Source: DAOTUB01 sp034437455 (GTDB taxonomy: Bacteria > Chloroflexota > Anaerolineae > B4-G1). From it: a DNA stretch of 14,238 nt. The notes beneath the pieces are model-generated. The model saw only the letters and a program-made list of their open reading frames with translations. It had not been told where the DNA came from and ran no database searches. Shown in pieces: positions 1 to 7,177 of the stretch (the first letter of the stretch is position 1; every line of letters begins with the position of its first letter). The stretch spans positions 1 to 14,238 of the forward strand of contig DAOTUB010000116.1 in assembly GCA_034437455.1 (NCBI GenBank), in the 5' to 3' direction. Made by a program: the position numbers and the translations under genes.

Positions 1-68
1 TGTCCATTCTTGATGATGTCAGTACTGCCACACTTGGGACAATGGCGAATCTTGATTTCTATGATCAC
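1..68 (-). CDS. IS1-like transposase, N-terminal fragment cut by window edge
   Basis: Read on the - strand, a GTG at 68-66 opens a frame that runs off the left edge: V/M-I-I-E-I-K-I-R-H-C-P-K-C-G-S-T-D-I-I-K-N-G. The CPxCGS-x4-5-KNG zinc-ribbon start is typical of the InsA-type N-terminus of IS1-family and related transposases. A strong Shine-Dalgarno (AGGAGG, 80-75 on the - strand) sits 6 bases before the GTG, which supports a real start. Only 22 codons are visible, so the catalytic part, and whether the element is intact, cannot be judged. Another zinc-ribbon protein is possible. Confidence 0.6.
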   Translation of the reverse strand, partial: MIIEIKIRHCPKCGSTDIIKNG

Positions 69-126
69 GATACACCTCCTGGGTTAGTCAGTAGGATACC
101 ATCATCAGTCAAAATTTACCACTACC
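1..126 (-). mobile_element. Right end of an insertion sequence, probably IS1-like
   Basis: The transposase start at 68 is followed outward by about 55 non-coding bases. Read inward on the - strand, these begin GGTAGTGGTAAATTTTGACT (126-107). IS1-family ends commonly begin with a GGT-(A/G)-(A/G)TG-like sequence, so I place the element boundary near 126. The other terminal repeat and the target duplication lie outside the window, so the boundary is inferred. Confidence 0.4.
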
Positions 127-195
127 CAAAATGAGTAGCTTGTGAAAAGAAAAGGAGACGTCCACGCCCCTACGGGGCACCACGAAGGGCGAAAA

Positions 196-282
196 TGTAG
201 GGCGGTTGCGGATTGGGACAATCCGACGCTAACCGCCATAGGGTCGGATAACGTGCAACCTCCGGTTGCCTGCCGACCTACA
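196..282. repeat. Nested-palindrome intergenic element (two hairpins inside a 6-bp inverted repeat)
   Basis: The outer ends TGTAGG (196-201) and CCTACA (277-282) are inverted repeats. Inside are two complex hairpins. The first has arms GGCGGTT (201-207) and AACCGCC (231-237) enclosing GGATTG (210-215) and CAATCC (219-224). The second has arms GGTCGG (242-247) and CCGACC (273-278) enclosing GCAACC (255-260) and GGTTGC (264-269). The regular nesting fits a dispersed MITE/REP-like repeat rather than a terminator, since no T-run follows. It lies about 85 bases before the transporter operon and could fold in its leader RNA. A smaller hairpin, GCCCC-tac-GGGGC, is at 166-178. Confidence 0.6.
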
Positions 283-305
283 GAGTTATTTTCAGAGGAG
301 GAGAT

Positions 306-332
306 ATGCCAGATGTAGCACGAGCGATGTAA
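306..332 (+). other. Candidate 8-codon leader ORF (MPDVARAM) before the transporter operon
   Basis: An ATG at 306 follows a purine-rich Shine-Dalgarno (AGAGGAGGAGAT, ending at 305) and the frame stops at TAA 330-332. It shares the 12-mer CAGATGTAGCAC (310-321) with the start of the permease gene (375-386), so it may be a small duplication of the initiation region rather than a functional peptide. Confidence 0.25.
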
Positions 333-367
333 TCTACGGGTGAGCCATCTCGAAGAAAGGAGAAATT

Positions 368-1942
368 ATGACGACAGATGTAGCACAACTGCAAAGACAG
401 AATGGGCTCTGGCGCGAGATGCTCGACGGATGGGTCAAGACGCTGACCGAACCCAGCCTGGACGCTTTTCGCGCTCAGAAAAGGCGCGCCGATCCGATCA
501 AGACGGCGCTGGGAGTGGGCCTCCTGGGATTGGTGATCGGCTTGTGGGCTGTGGCGGCGGGGCCAACTTCTCTGGCCATTGGAACAGAGGCTATATGGGC
601 CGATCTGCTACGGGTCATCTTTTTCACCGAAGCTGACTTTTTTATCTTTAGCCTGATCCTGTTCTTTGTCGCTCAAGGATTTGGCGGAGAAGGCAATTTC
701 ATTCAGCACAGTTACCTGTTGTCCCTGGTCGTCGTGCCTCTGGGCATGATCATAACCGCTCTTCTCTTTGTGGGCGATAAACTGGGACTGACACTGATGG
801 CTGTTCTGAATCCTCTGAGTCCCATAGGAATCGTGGGTATCTTTATGGTCCTGTTCGGTTTCTATGGACTTTTGCTGTTGCTCTTTGCCTTGCAGGCCGC
901 TCACGAAACGATGCAGTCCAGTTCAGTTCTCTATACTCTGGGCGCGCCGGTGATCGTTTGGGGAATCCTGCGGGTAGCCTCCATGTTCGCCGCTGGCGAG
1001 GAGAACGTTATCACCACAGAATGGGATTTTATCGCCGATCAGTGGGCCAAGGGAACGGCACTCGAGCTGCTGATGGGCCATCTCTGGCTGGTCGCGTTCT
1101 CTGTCGCCGTCGCCGTCGTGCTGGGCGTGATGATCGGTGTGTTCATCACCTGGCCTTCGCGGCGCCCGCGACTCTCTCACCTGGTCGTTCTGATCCCGCT
1201 GGCTTTGTTCCTTCTGCTGTGGGCCGCCTCGTCGGGTGTGCTGGGAGAAGGGATGGGCGACCAGATTATGGATGCGGTGAAAGGCTGGAGCCGTTCGCTC
1301 AAGAGAGTGGAAAATGTCTACTTTGGACCGTTATTCGCCATCGTGGCCGCCATCCTGGCCAAGCCGGCCGCGGTAGGCATGATCGGAGCCGTATTCACCG
1401 TCATCTTGTACGCGCTATTCCTGGCCGGGGAGACGGCCAGTGAACTGACGCTCTACGTCGCCGGCATCATCTTGACCATCCCCAGCGTGGCGCTGTTTGG
1501 CGCGATGATCAAAACATTGGGCATCGGCCCTTTCAACGCGGCCTTTGCCCTCATCCTGTACGCTCAATTGCCCATCCTGCGCAACACCTACACCGGCATC
1601 AAGTCAGTTGCGCCAGAGATCACCGAAGCCGGGCGGGGGATGGGGATGACAGAGACGCAGCTTTTGCTCAGAGTCAAACTCCCCATGGCCGTTCCGGTCA
1701 TCATGACCGGCGTGCGCGTGGCTATCGTGATGCTGATCGGCATTGCTTCCATCGCGGCCTACATCGGCAACGACACGCTGGGAGGATACATCTTTGAGGG
1801 CATCCAGCGCGCTCAGGAGAAACGCTACTATGCCGGCGCCATCCTGATAGCCATTCTGGCGCTAGTCGCAGACTATTTCCTGGGCTGGCTCCAGGATCGC
1901 TTGACCCCTGAAGGACTCAAGGGCCGACGAGAGACGGCTTGA
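368..1942 (+). CDS. Osmoprotectant-type ABC transporter permease, enlarged
   Basis: Membrane permease of a glycine betaine/choline-class (OpuB/OpuC/ProW-like) ABC importer, 524 aa, about twice the usual length. The start ATG has AAGGAG about 6 bases upstream. Residues 45-210 carry extra hydrophobic segments with no recognisable function. The transport domain appears to start at 237-260 (GHLWLVAFSVAVAV...), is interrupted by about 95 residues (265-358) with two or three hydrophobic stretches, and resumes at 359 (ELTLYVAGIILTIPSVALFG). The EAA loop that contacts the ATPase is at 420-439 (EAGRGMGMTET...KLP). It is followed 21 bases later by the ATPase gene, so it is co-transcribed. The family is sure; the exact substrate and the role of the added segments are not visible. 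Confidence 0.88.
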   Translation: MTTDVAQLQRQNGLWREMLDGWVKTLTEPSLDAFRAQKRRADPIKTALGVGLLGLVIGLWAVAAGPTSLAIGTEAIWADLLRVIFFTEADFFIFSLILFFVAQGFGGEGNFIQHSYLLSLVVVPLGMIITALLFVGDKLGLTLMAVLNPLSPIGIVGIFMVLFGFYGLLLLLFALQAAHETMQSSSVLYTLGAPVIVWGILRVASMFAAGEENVITTEWDFIADQWAKGTALELLMGHLWLVAFSVAVAVVLGVMIGVFITWPSRRPRLSHLVVLIPLALFLLLWAASSGVLGEGMGDQIMDAVKGWSRSLKRVENVYFGPLFAIVAAILAKPAAVGMIGAVFTVILYALFLAGETASELTLYVAGIILTIPSVALFGAMIKTLGIGPFNAAFALILYAQLPILRNTYTGIKSVAPEITEAGRGMGMTETQLLLRVKLPMAVPVIMTGVRVAIVMLIGIASIAAYIGNDTLGGYIFEGIQRAQEKRYYAGAILIAILALVADYFLGWLQDRLTPEGLKGRRETA

Positions 1943-1963
1943 TAATTAGAGAGGAGGACAAAA

Positions 1964-3121
1964 GTGATACAGTTTGAGAATGTGACCAAGATCTATCCCG
2001 GTACAACCTCCCCGGCGGTGGACAATCTGTCGTTCACCGTTCCTAAGGGGGAGATATGCACCATCGTCGGCCCTTCTGGTTGTGGCAAGACCACAACGAT
2101 GAAATTAGTCAACCGGCTGATTGAGCCGACGGATGGAAACATCTACGTACTGGACGAGCGGGGCGAGACGCGGAACGTGCTCGAGATGGACGTGATTATG
2201 CTGCGGCGCAGCATCGGCTACGTCATCCAGCAGATCGGGCTTTTCCCCCACCGCACCATCCTGGAGAACATGGGGACAGTGCCCCAGTTGATAGGGTGGG
2301 ACGAAGCGCGCATCCGCCGCCGGGCGGAAGAGCTGCTCACCATGATGAACATGCCCCACGAGTTCCTGGATCGTTATCCCCACGAGTTATCGGGCGGACA
2401 GCGGCAGCGCATCGGCGTGGCGCGAGGCATGGCCACCGACCCGCCCGTGATGCTGATGGACGAGCCGTTTGGGGCCATCGATCCCATCAACCGTAACATA
2501 CTCCAGAACGAGTTCCTGCGCTTGCAGCAAGAGATCAAAAAGACGATCCTGTTCGTCACTCACGACATCGACGAAGCGATCAAGATGGGCGACAAGATCT
2601 GCATCCTAAACGTGGGCGGCATCCTGGAGCAGTACGATTCGGCGGCCAATATCCTCTCCCATCCGGCCAACGAGTTCGTGGAGGACTTTATCGGGGCCGA
2701 CCGATCCCTCAAGCGGCTCAACCTGGTGCGGGTGGACGAAGTGATGGACGCCCATCCCCCGCTGCTTCAGGTCACGCAGAGCGCAGAGGAAGCTGTGAGC
2801 TTTATGAACCAGCAGAGAATCAAGTTCGCTTACGCGACTGACGCTGACCGGCGGCTGCAAGGGTACGTCAGGCTCCGGGACGTGAAAGGCAAGACCGGCT
2901 GGGTAGACGAGTTCGTGGAACCCTCCGCTACCTCTATTCAGACTGGCACCAATCTGAGGGATGCCCTGTCGGCGATGCTGGTGGTGGATTATGCCAACGT
3001 CTGTGTGGTAGATGCCCAGAACCGCGTGCGGGGGTTGGTCAACACCGAGATGATTCAAAAGGCCGTCGTCGAGAGTCAGGATGAGGCGTTGGCCGATACG
3101 AGCGCGGAGGGGGAGGAGTAG
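1964..3121 (+). CDS. Osmoprotectant ABC transporter ATP-binding protein with CBS-like tail
   Basis: Cytoplasmic ATPase that powers the importer, 385 aa, OpuCA/OpuBA/ProV-like. The GTG start is supported by GAGGAGGA 5 bases before it. Visible motifs are Walker A GPSGCGKTT (36-44), Q-loop around Q89-Q90, signature LSGGQRQR (142-149), Walker B VMLMDEPFGAID (162-173) and switch His200 (FVTHD). Residues about 256-370 form the C-terminal extension where this family has paired CBS modules, which in OpuA-type transporters sense ionic strength; here they are degenerate but recognisable by spacing (e.g. YVRLRDV, VCVVDAQNRVRGLVN). It lies between the two permease genes, with 3 bases to the next start, as expected for one operon. 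Confidence 0.93.
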   Translation: MIQFENVTKIYPGTTSPAVDNLSFTVPKGEICTIVGPSGCGKTTTMKLVNRLIEPTDGNIYVLDERGETRNVLEMDVIMLRRSIGYVIQQIGLFPHRTILENMGTVPQLIGWDEARIRRRAEELLTMMNMPHEFLDRYPHELSGGQRQRIGVARGMATDPPVMLMDEPFGAIDPINRNILQNEFLRLQQEIKKTILFVTHDIDEAIKMGDKICILNVGGILEQYDSAANILSHPANEFVEDFIGADRSLKRLNLVRVDEVMDAHPPLLQVTQSAEEAVSFMNQQRIKFAYATDADRRLQGYVRLRDVKGKTGWVDEFVEPSATSIQTGTNLRDALSAMLVVDYANVCVVDAQNRVRGLVNTEMIQKAVVESQDEALADTSAEGEE

Positions 3122-3124
3122 CCA

Positions 3125-3964
3125 ATGACAAGGAAAAGCACCTCTGAGCGCGATGAAGAATTCGGCCTGCGGCCAGCGAGAAAGAAAGGTATCTTTGGTC
3201 GCTTTGACTTTCCCTCTACCCGTGACATATTGGGCTGGACGGTGATCCCGGTGCTCATGATCATCGTGGTTGTCTTTGTCTACAATCAAATGCTGCTCAC
3301 GATTGAGCCGGGGAGTATGGAGGCGAACATCATCGGCAGCCGAGAGATCGGTTTCAAGAACGTCTGGGATGCCGTGGTCGAGCACCTGCAACTCATCCTC
3401 GTTTCCACAGGACTGGCTATCGCCGTCGCCGTGCCGGCCGGTATCCTGATCACGCGCCAGGGATTCCGCGATTTTTCGGGCCTGATCCTGGGCGTGGCCA
3501 ACGTCGGCCAATCGGTGCCCAGCCTCGCCATTCTGGCCCTCTTTATGGGCGTTCTGGGCCTGGGCGCCCGGACGGCCATCTTTGCCCTGTGGCTGTACGC
3601 GTTGCTGCCCATCATACGCAACACGGCCACCGGGATCGAAGAGGTAGACCCCAACGTCATCGAAGCGGCCACGGGCATGGGCATGACCAGTCGCCAGATA
3701 CTGCTGCAGATCGAGTTGCCGCTGGCCTTTCAGGTCATGTTCGCCGGTATGCGGACGGCGGCTGTGATCAATGTGGGCACGGCCGCGCTGGGCGCGTTCA
3801 TCGGCGCCGGTGGGTTGGGGACGTTCATCATCACGGGCATCCCGCTGATGCGAGAGCGCATGATCCTGGTCGGCGCTGTCCTCACGGCGGTCATGGCCGT
3901 CCTGGTGGATTGGATCCTGGGCAAATTACAGGATCGGTTGGTTGCTCCGACAGCAGAAGGATAA
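3125..3964 (+). CDS. Osmoprotectant ABC transporter permease (ProW/OpuCB-like)
   Basis: Second integral-membrane subunit of the importer, 279 aa, close to the ordinary family size. GGAGG ends a few bases before the ATG. One N-terminal membrane segment (about 35-53) precedes a short periplasmic stretch. The standard transport domain then runs about 85-268: first helix at 88-109, the conserved NVGQSVPSLAILAL at 126-139, and EAA loop EAATGMGMTSRQILLQIELP (180-199). It pairs naturally with the enlarged permease, since these importers use two membrane subunits that may be different. It is the clean template against which the insertion in the first permease stands out. Confidence 0.92.
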   Translation: MTRKSTSERDEEFGLRPARKKGIFGRFDFPSTRDILGWTVIPVLMIIVVVFVYNQMLLTIEPGSMEANIIGSREIGFKNVWDAVVEHLQLILVSTGLAIAVAVPAGILITRQGFRDFSGLILGVANVGQSVPSLAILALFMGVLGLGARTAIFALWLYALLPIIRNTATGIEEVDPNVIEAATGMGMTSRQILLQIELPLAFQVMFAGMRTAAVINVGTAALGAFIGAGGLGTFIITGIPLMRERMILVGAVLTAVMAVLVDWILGKLQDRLVAPTAEG

Positions 3965-4007
3965 GGCTCGACTGGCTCAATGCCAACGATAATCGAAGGA
4001 GGTGGTT

Positions 4008-4034
4008 ATGCAAAACGTAGTGAGTGAGACGTAA
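4008..4034 (+). other. Candidate 8-codon leader ORF (MQNVVSET) before the binding-protein gene
   Basis: The ATG at 4008 sits just after a near-perfect Shine-Dalgarno (AAGGAGGTGG, 3997-4006) and the frame ends at TAA 4032-4034, 55 bases before the binding-protein start. Like 306-332 it has exactly eight sense codons. It may be a leader peptide that tunes expression, a ribosome-loading site, or a remnant; nothing proves translation. Confidence 0.25.
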
Positions 4035-4089
4035 GAACGTGATGTGTAAAAGCGTTACCCATGACAAACGATTCATAAGGAGGAATCTC

Positions 4090-5919
4090 GTGAAGAAGAA
4101 ACTAAATCTGTTACTGGCCGCACTAGTCATCGCCTCTTTGCTGCTTGCAGCTTGCGGCGCGCCAGCGCCCACCGAAGCGCCGGCAGATACCGAGGAGGCG
4201 CCAGCGGCCACTCAGCCTCCCGCTGAGGAAAAGGGCTTGATCGTCGTCGGCTCGAAGGACTTTACCGAGCAGTTCATCCTGGGCTACATAGCTGTCCTCG
4301 CCCTGGAGGACGCCGGCTACGAGGTAGACGACCAGGTAAACCTGGGCGGCACCGCCGTCAATCGCGAGGCGCTGCTCGCCGGTGAGATCGACCTGTACTG
4401 GGAGTACACGGGCACCGCCTGGATGTCCCACCTGGGCCACGAGGACCCCATCACCGATCCCAAAGAGTGCTACGATAAGGTCAAGGCCGAGGACGCCGGA
4501 AACGACCTGGCTTGGCTGACCATGGCCCCCTTCAACAACACCTACACCCTGATGATGAAGCAGACGACGGGCGAGGAGTTGGGCATCGAGTCGATCTCTG
4601 ACCTGGCCGAGTACATCAACGGCGGCGGCGACGCCAGCCTGTGCACCGACCAGGAGTTCTACGCCCGGCCCGACGGTTTCAAGGGGGTGGAGGCGCTGTA
4701 CGGCTTCCAGTTCGACGAAGAGCAGGTCATTATGATGGACCCCGGCCTGACCTACAAGGCGTTGCAGGATGATCAGTGCACCACGGGCATGGGTTTTGCC
4801 ACCGATGGCCGCATCCCGGCCTTTGGCTTTTTCAACCTAGAGGACGACAAGCAGTTCTTCCCCGTCTACAACCCGGCCCCCGTGATCCGCCAGGACGTGC
4901 TGGACGCCAACCCCGGCGTCGCCGACGCGCTGGCCCCCGTTGCGGCAGCTCTGACGACCGAAAAGATGATGGAGATGAACAAGCGGGTGGACATTGACGA
5001 GGAGGATCCAGAGGACGTCGCTCGCGACTTTTTGGACTCCCTGGGAGAGGCAGGTGGGGCCGAGGAGCCCGCAGAGATGGAGACCGGTCTGGTCGTCGTC
5101 GGCTCGAAGGACTTTACCGAACAGTTTCTCCTGGGCTATCTCAGCGTCATCGCTCTGGAAGCGGCTGGCTTTGAGGTAGACGACCAGGTAAACCTGGGCG
5201 GCACCGCCGTCAACCGCGAGGCGCTGCTCGCCGGTGAGATCGACCTGTACTGGGAGTACACGGGCACCGCCTGGATGTCCCATCTGGGCCACGAGGACCC
5301 CATCACCGATCCCAAAGAGTGCTACGATAAGGTCAAGGCCGAGGACGCCGGAAACGATTTGGCCTGGCTGACCATGGCGCCCTTCAACAACACCTACACC
5401 CTGATGATGAAACAGACGACGGGCGAGGAGTTGGGCATCGAGTCGATCTCTGACCTGGCCGAGTACATCAACGGCGGCGGCGACGCCAGCCTGTGCACCG
5501 ACCAGGAGTTCTACGCCCGGCCCGACGGCTTCAAGGGTGTGGAGGCGCTGTACGGCTTCCAGTTTGACGAGGAGCAGGTGATCATGATGGACCCCGGCCT
5601 GACCTACAAGGCGTTGCAGGATGATCAGTGCACCACGGGCATGGGTTTTGCCACCGATGGCCGCATCCCGGCCTTTGGCTTTTTCAACCTGGAGGACGAC
5701 AAGCAGTTCTTCCCCGTCTACAACCCGGCCCCGGTGGTGCGCCAAGAGGTCATAGATGACTACCCCGGAATCGCCACTGTCCTGGACCCCGTCGCTGCGG
5801 CCCTGACGACCGAAAAGATGATGGAGCTGAACAAACGGGTGGATATTGACGAGGAGGATCCAGAGGACGTCGCTTGCGACTTTTTGATGTCTGAGGGTCT
5901 CGTGGATAGCTGTCCGTAG
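4090..5919 (+). CDS. Lipoprotein substrate-binding protein with two tandem OpuCC/OsmX-like domains
   Basis: Extracellular, membrane-anchored binding protein of the importer, 609 aa. I start at GTG 4090, which has AAGGAGG 7 bases upstream and gives a clean lipoprotein signal (KKK, hydrophobic core, lipobox LAAC with Cys22); the longer upstream frame puts charged residues before it. A Pro/Thr/Glu/Ala linker (23-48) leads to domain 1 (about 49-319). A short acidic linker (320-332) leads to domain 2 (about 333-609). Each domain has GSKDFTEQ, VNLGGTAVNREALLAGEIDLYWEYTGT and the rest of a QAT-family (quaternary amine) binding fold, so the protein doubles the usual single domain. Residues 78-265 and 362-549 are identical. 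The substrate class is inferred from family; choline, glycine betaine or another compatible solute cannot be distinguished here. Confidence 0.92.
   Translation: MKKKLNLLLAALVIASLLLAACGAPAPTEAPADTEEAPAATQPPAEEKGLIVVGSKDFTEQFILGYIAVLALEDAGYEVDDQVNLGGTAVNREALLAGEIDLYWEYTGTAWMSHLGHEDPITDPKECYDKVKAEDAGNDLAWLTMAPFNNTYTLMMKQTTGEELGIESISDLAEYINGGGDASLCTDQEFYARPDGFKGVEALYGFQFDEEQVIMMDPGLTYKALQDDQCTTGMGFATDGRIPAFGFFNLEDDKQFFPVYNPAPVIRQDVLDANPGVADALAPVAAALTTEKMMEMNKRVDIDEEDPEDVARDFLDSLGEAGGAEEPAEMETGLVVVGSKDFTEQFLLGYLSVIALEAAGFEVDDQVNLGGTAVNREALLAGEIDLYWEYTGTAWMSHLGHEDPITDPKECYDKVKAEDAGNDLAWLTMAPFNNTYTLMMKQTTGEELGIESISDLAEYINGGGDASLCTDQEFYARPDGFKGVEALYGFQFDEEQVIMMDPGLTYKALQDDQCTTGMGFATDGRIPAFGFFNLEDDKQFFPVYNPAPVVRQEVIDDYPGIATVLDPVAAALTTEKMMELNKRVDIDEEDPEDVACDFLMSEGLVDSCP
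4321..5736 (+). repeat. Internal tandem duplication inside the binding-protein gene (period 852 bp)
   Basis: Unit blocks 4321-4884 and 5173-5736 are offset by exactly 852 bases (284 codons). By my base-by-base reading they differ at about 15 of 564 positions, every one silent, so 188 residues are identical. Just outside the block the domains diverge: about 8 of 30 residues differ on the N-terminal side and about 13 of 54 on the C-terminal side. This is the pattern of recent homogenisation (gene conversion) within an older duplication, or of very strong purifying selection on the middle. Such a repeat is also a risk for assembly errors. Confidence 0.85.
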
Positions 5920-5934
5920 AAGATTCACCATTCA

Positions 5935-6212
5935 CGTCATTCCGAGCGGAACGGAGCATAGCGTAGTGGAGTCGAGGAATCTCCACGTTCAGCAGCAAGA
6001 GATTCCTCGACTCCCTTCGACAAGCTCAGGGCAGGTTCCTCTGGTCGCTACTAAGAAGCTTCCCTGTTGCCGTCATTCCGAGCGACCGCAGGGAGCCGAG
6101 GAATCTCACGTTGCGGAATTGGAGACCCTTCGGCTCCGCTCAGGGTGACGAATACGTATAGTTTCTTGCTCACTGAACAGTGCCGCGGCGTTGTGGTTTG
6201 CTCGGAATGACG
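5935..6212. repeat. Cluster of 'gtcattccgag' dispersed palindromic repeats
   Basis: The 305-base gap after the binding-protein gene is mostly repeats. Copy A starts CGTCATTCCGAGCG at 5935; copy B is at 6071-6110, with the same head and the same GAGGAATCTC...ACG tail; an inverted head (TGCTCGGAATGACG) is at 6199-6212. A perfect 16-bp inverted repeat, GGAGTCGAGGAATCTC (5968-5983) and GAGATTCCTCGACTCC (5999-6014), forms a hairpin with a 15-base loop and could also stop transcription from the transporter operon. Two related CCCTTCG...CTCAGGG palindromes lie at 6013-6031 and 6127-6146. I know this repeat style from many environmental genomes; its function is unknown. Confidence 0.75.
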
Positions 6213-6224
6213 GGTGTTTCGGAG

Positions 6225-7058
6225 ATGATCTGCTACATAGATATTGAGCACGAGCAGGCATTGGACAGCGCGGAGAAACGGGCGGTTCGCCAGGCTCACC
6301 GCGCGCACATCAAATCGAGAATGGAAGAAATCTCGCGCGGTGTCTGCCTGGTGCGGCCTTATGGGCAAGTGACCCGACAGGGATTGCGGGCGTCGAGGGC
6401 CCAAGCTCTGCTCATCAGCGGCAATACGACCGAGTGGGCAGAGTACGACGAGGCGGATTTGGCCAAGATGCATCGCATTATTCGCAGCGCCGAGTGGCCC
6501 ATCCTGGGGATCTGCGGCGGTTGTCAACTCATCGCCATGGCCCACGGAGCGCTTCTTGGCCCCATTCGCCGCCTGGAGGAGGGGGAGGAGGACCCTGATG
6601 AGGAATACGTCCCCGGTTACTTCAAGGAGTGGGGCTTTGTGCCACTGCAAATCCTCAAACCGGATCCCCTTTTCGATGGACTGGGCGCGTCGCCGCGTTT
6701 TCTTGCCGCTCACTATTGGGAAGTGAAGGAGATCCCTGCTGGCTTTGATCTGTTGGCCTCCTCGGACTTTTGCCGGATTCAGGCCATCAAGCAGGTAGGA
6801 AAGCCGGTATATGGGACTCAATTTCACCCTGAAGCCTACACGGAAGGCGAGCAGGCCGCTAAAAAACAGCTTTTTGGAAAAAACCAAAACCCCGCCCTCG
6901 CTGTTTCTCGTAAAATGAAGGACACCGCAGGGGTTTTGGGCGCTGATCGTCGTGGTTGGCTGATCAACTGGGTCTATCCCGAAGGGTACGCAAAAGAGGA
7001 GGCCGATGGCCGCAGATTGTTGGTCAACTTTTTTCGCATCGCCGGCGTCCTCGAATAA
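6225..7058 (+). CDS. Class I glutamine amidotransferase-like protein
   Basis: Cytoplasmic GATase1-fold protein, 277 aa from ATG 6225. I reject the upstream GTG 6180 and ATG 6207 because those codons are translated dispersed repeat; no good Shine-Dalgarno is present for any choice, so the start is uncertain. The triad of glutaminase-type enzymes is visible: nucleophile Cys97 in LGICGGCQ (94-101), His201 and Glu203 in YGTQFHPEAY (196-205). No synthetase domain is fused, so it could transfer ammonia to an unseen partner or hydrolyse a gamma-glutamyl compound. Residues about 211-250, between the His/Glu motif and the closing LLVNFFRIAG, hold an unusual low-similarity stretch that coincides with a DNA palindrome (6884-6939). 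Neighbours give no firm pathway. Confidence 0.8.
   Translation: MICYIDIEHEQALDSAEKRAVRQAHRAHIKSRMEEISRGVCLVRPYGQVTRQGLRASRAQALLISGNTTEWAEYDEADLAKMHRIIRSAEWPILGICGGCQLIAMAHGALLGPIRRLEEGEEDPDEEYVPGYFKEWGFVPLQILKPDPLFDGLGASPRFLAAHYWEVKEIPAGFDLLASSDFCRIQAIKQVGKPVYGTQFHPEAYTEGEQAAKKQLFGKNQNPALAVSRKMKDTAGVLGADRRGWLINWVYPEGYAKEEADGRRLLVNFFRIAGVLE
6884..6939. repeat. 10-bp perfect inverted repeat inside the amidotransferase gene
   Basis: CCAAAACCCC (6884-6893) and GGGGTTTTGG (6930-6939) are exact inverted copies 36 bases apart, preceded by an A-rich run (6861-6883). They sit in the part of the coding frame that does not resemble the GATase1 core. This suggests a small palindromic element inserted in frame, though a native extension is equally possible from one sequence. 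Confidence 0.5.
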
Positions 7059-7060
7059 CA

Positions 7061-7103
7061 CTCTCGTTCGCCGAAGGTCTCTGACCGAGACGAGCGCCCC
7101 TGG
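7061..7103 (+). repeat. 43-bp direct repeat, left copy (flanks nuclease gene)
   Basis: The sequence begins CTCTCGTTCGCCGAAGG and ends GAGCGCCCCTGG. It matches 8164-8206 at 42 of 43 bases (A versus G in the GACCGA-x-CGAG part). It starts two bases after the amidotransferase stop. The TCTCG and CGAGA arms can pair. The 5-bp hairpin GGCGT-taag-ACGCC at 7135-7148 lies between it and the next start. Confidence 0.85.
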
Positions 7104-7177
7104 AACAAATCAGCAGGAGGACTGTTGATAGTCAGGCGTTAAGACGCCACAACTGTTCTCACAGGAGGTTTCAGTTT

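Noticed and set aside
2606..3511. 301-aa open frame on the - strand
   Set aside because: Antisense to the ATPase and second permease; no recognisable motif and a His/Asp-rich shadow composition.
4837..5931. 364-aa open frame on the - strand
   Set aside because: It is antisense to the tandem binding-protein gene, whose frame has a lipoprotein signal and family motifs; the repeated protein pattern is just the shadow of the duplication in GC-rich DNA.
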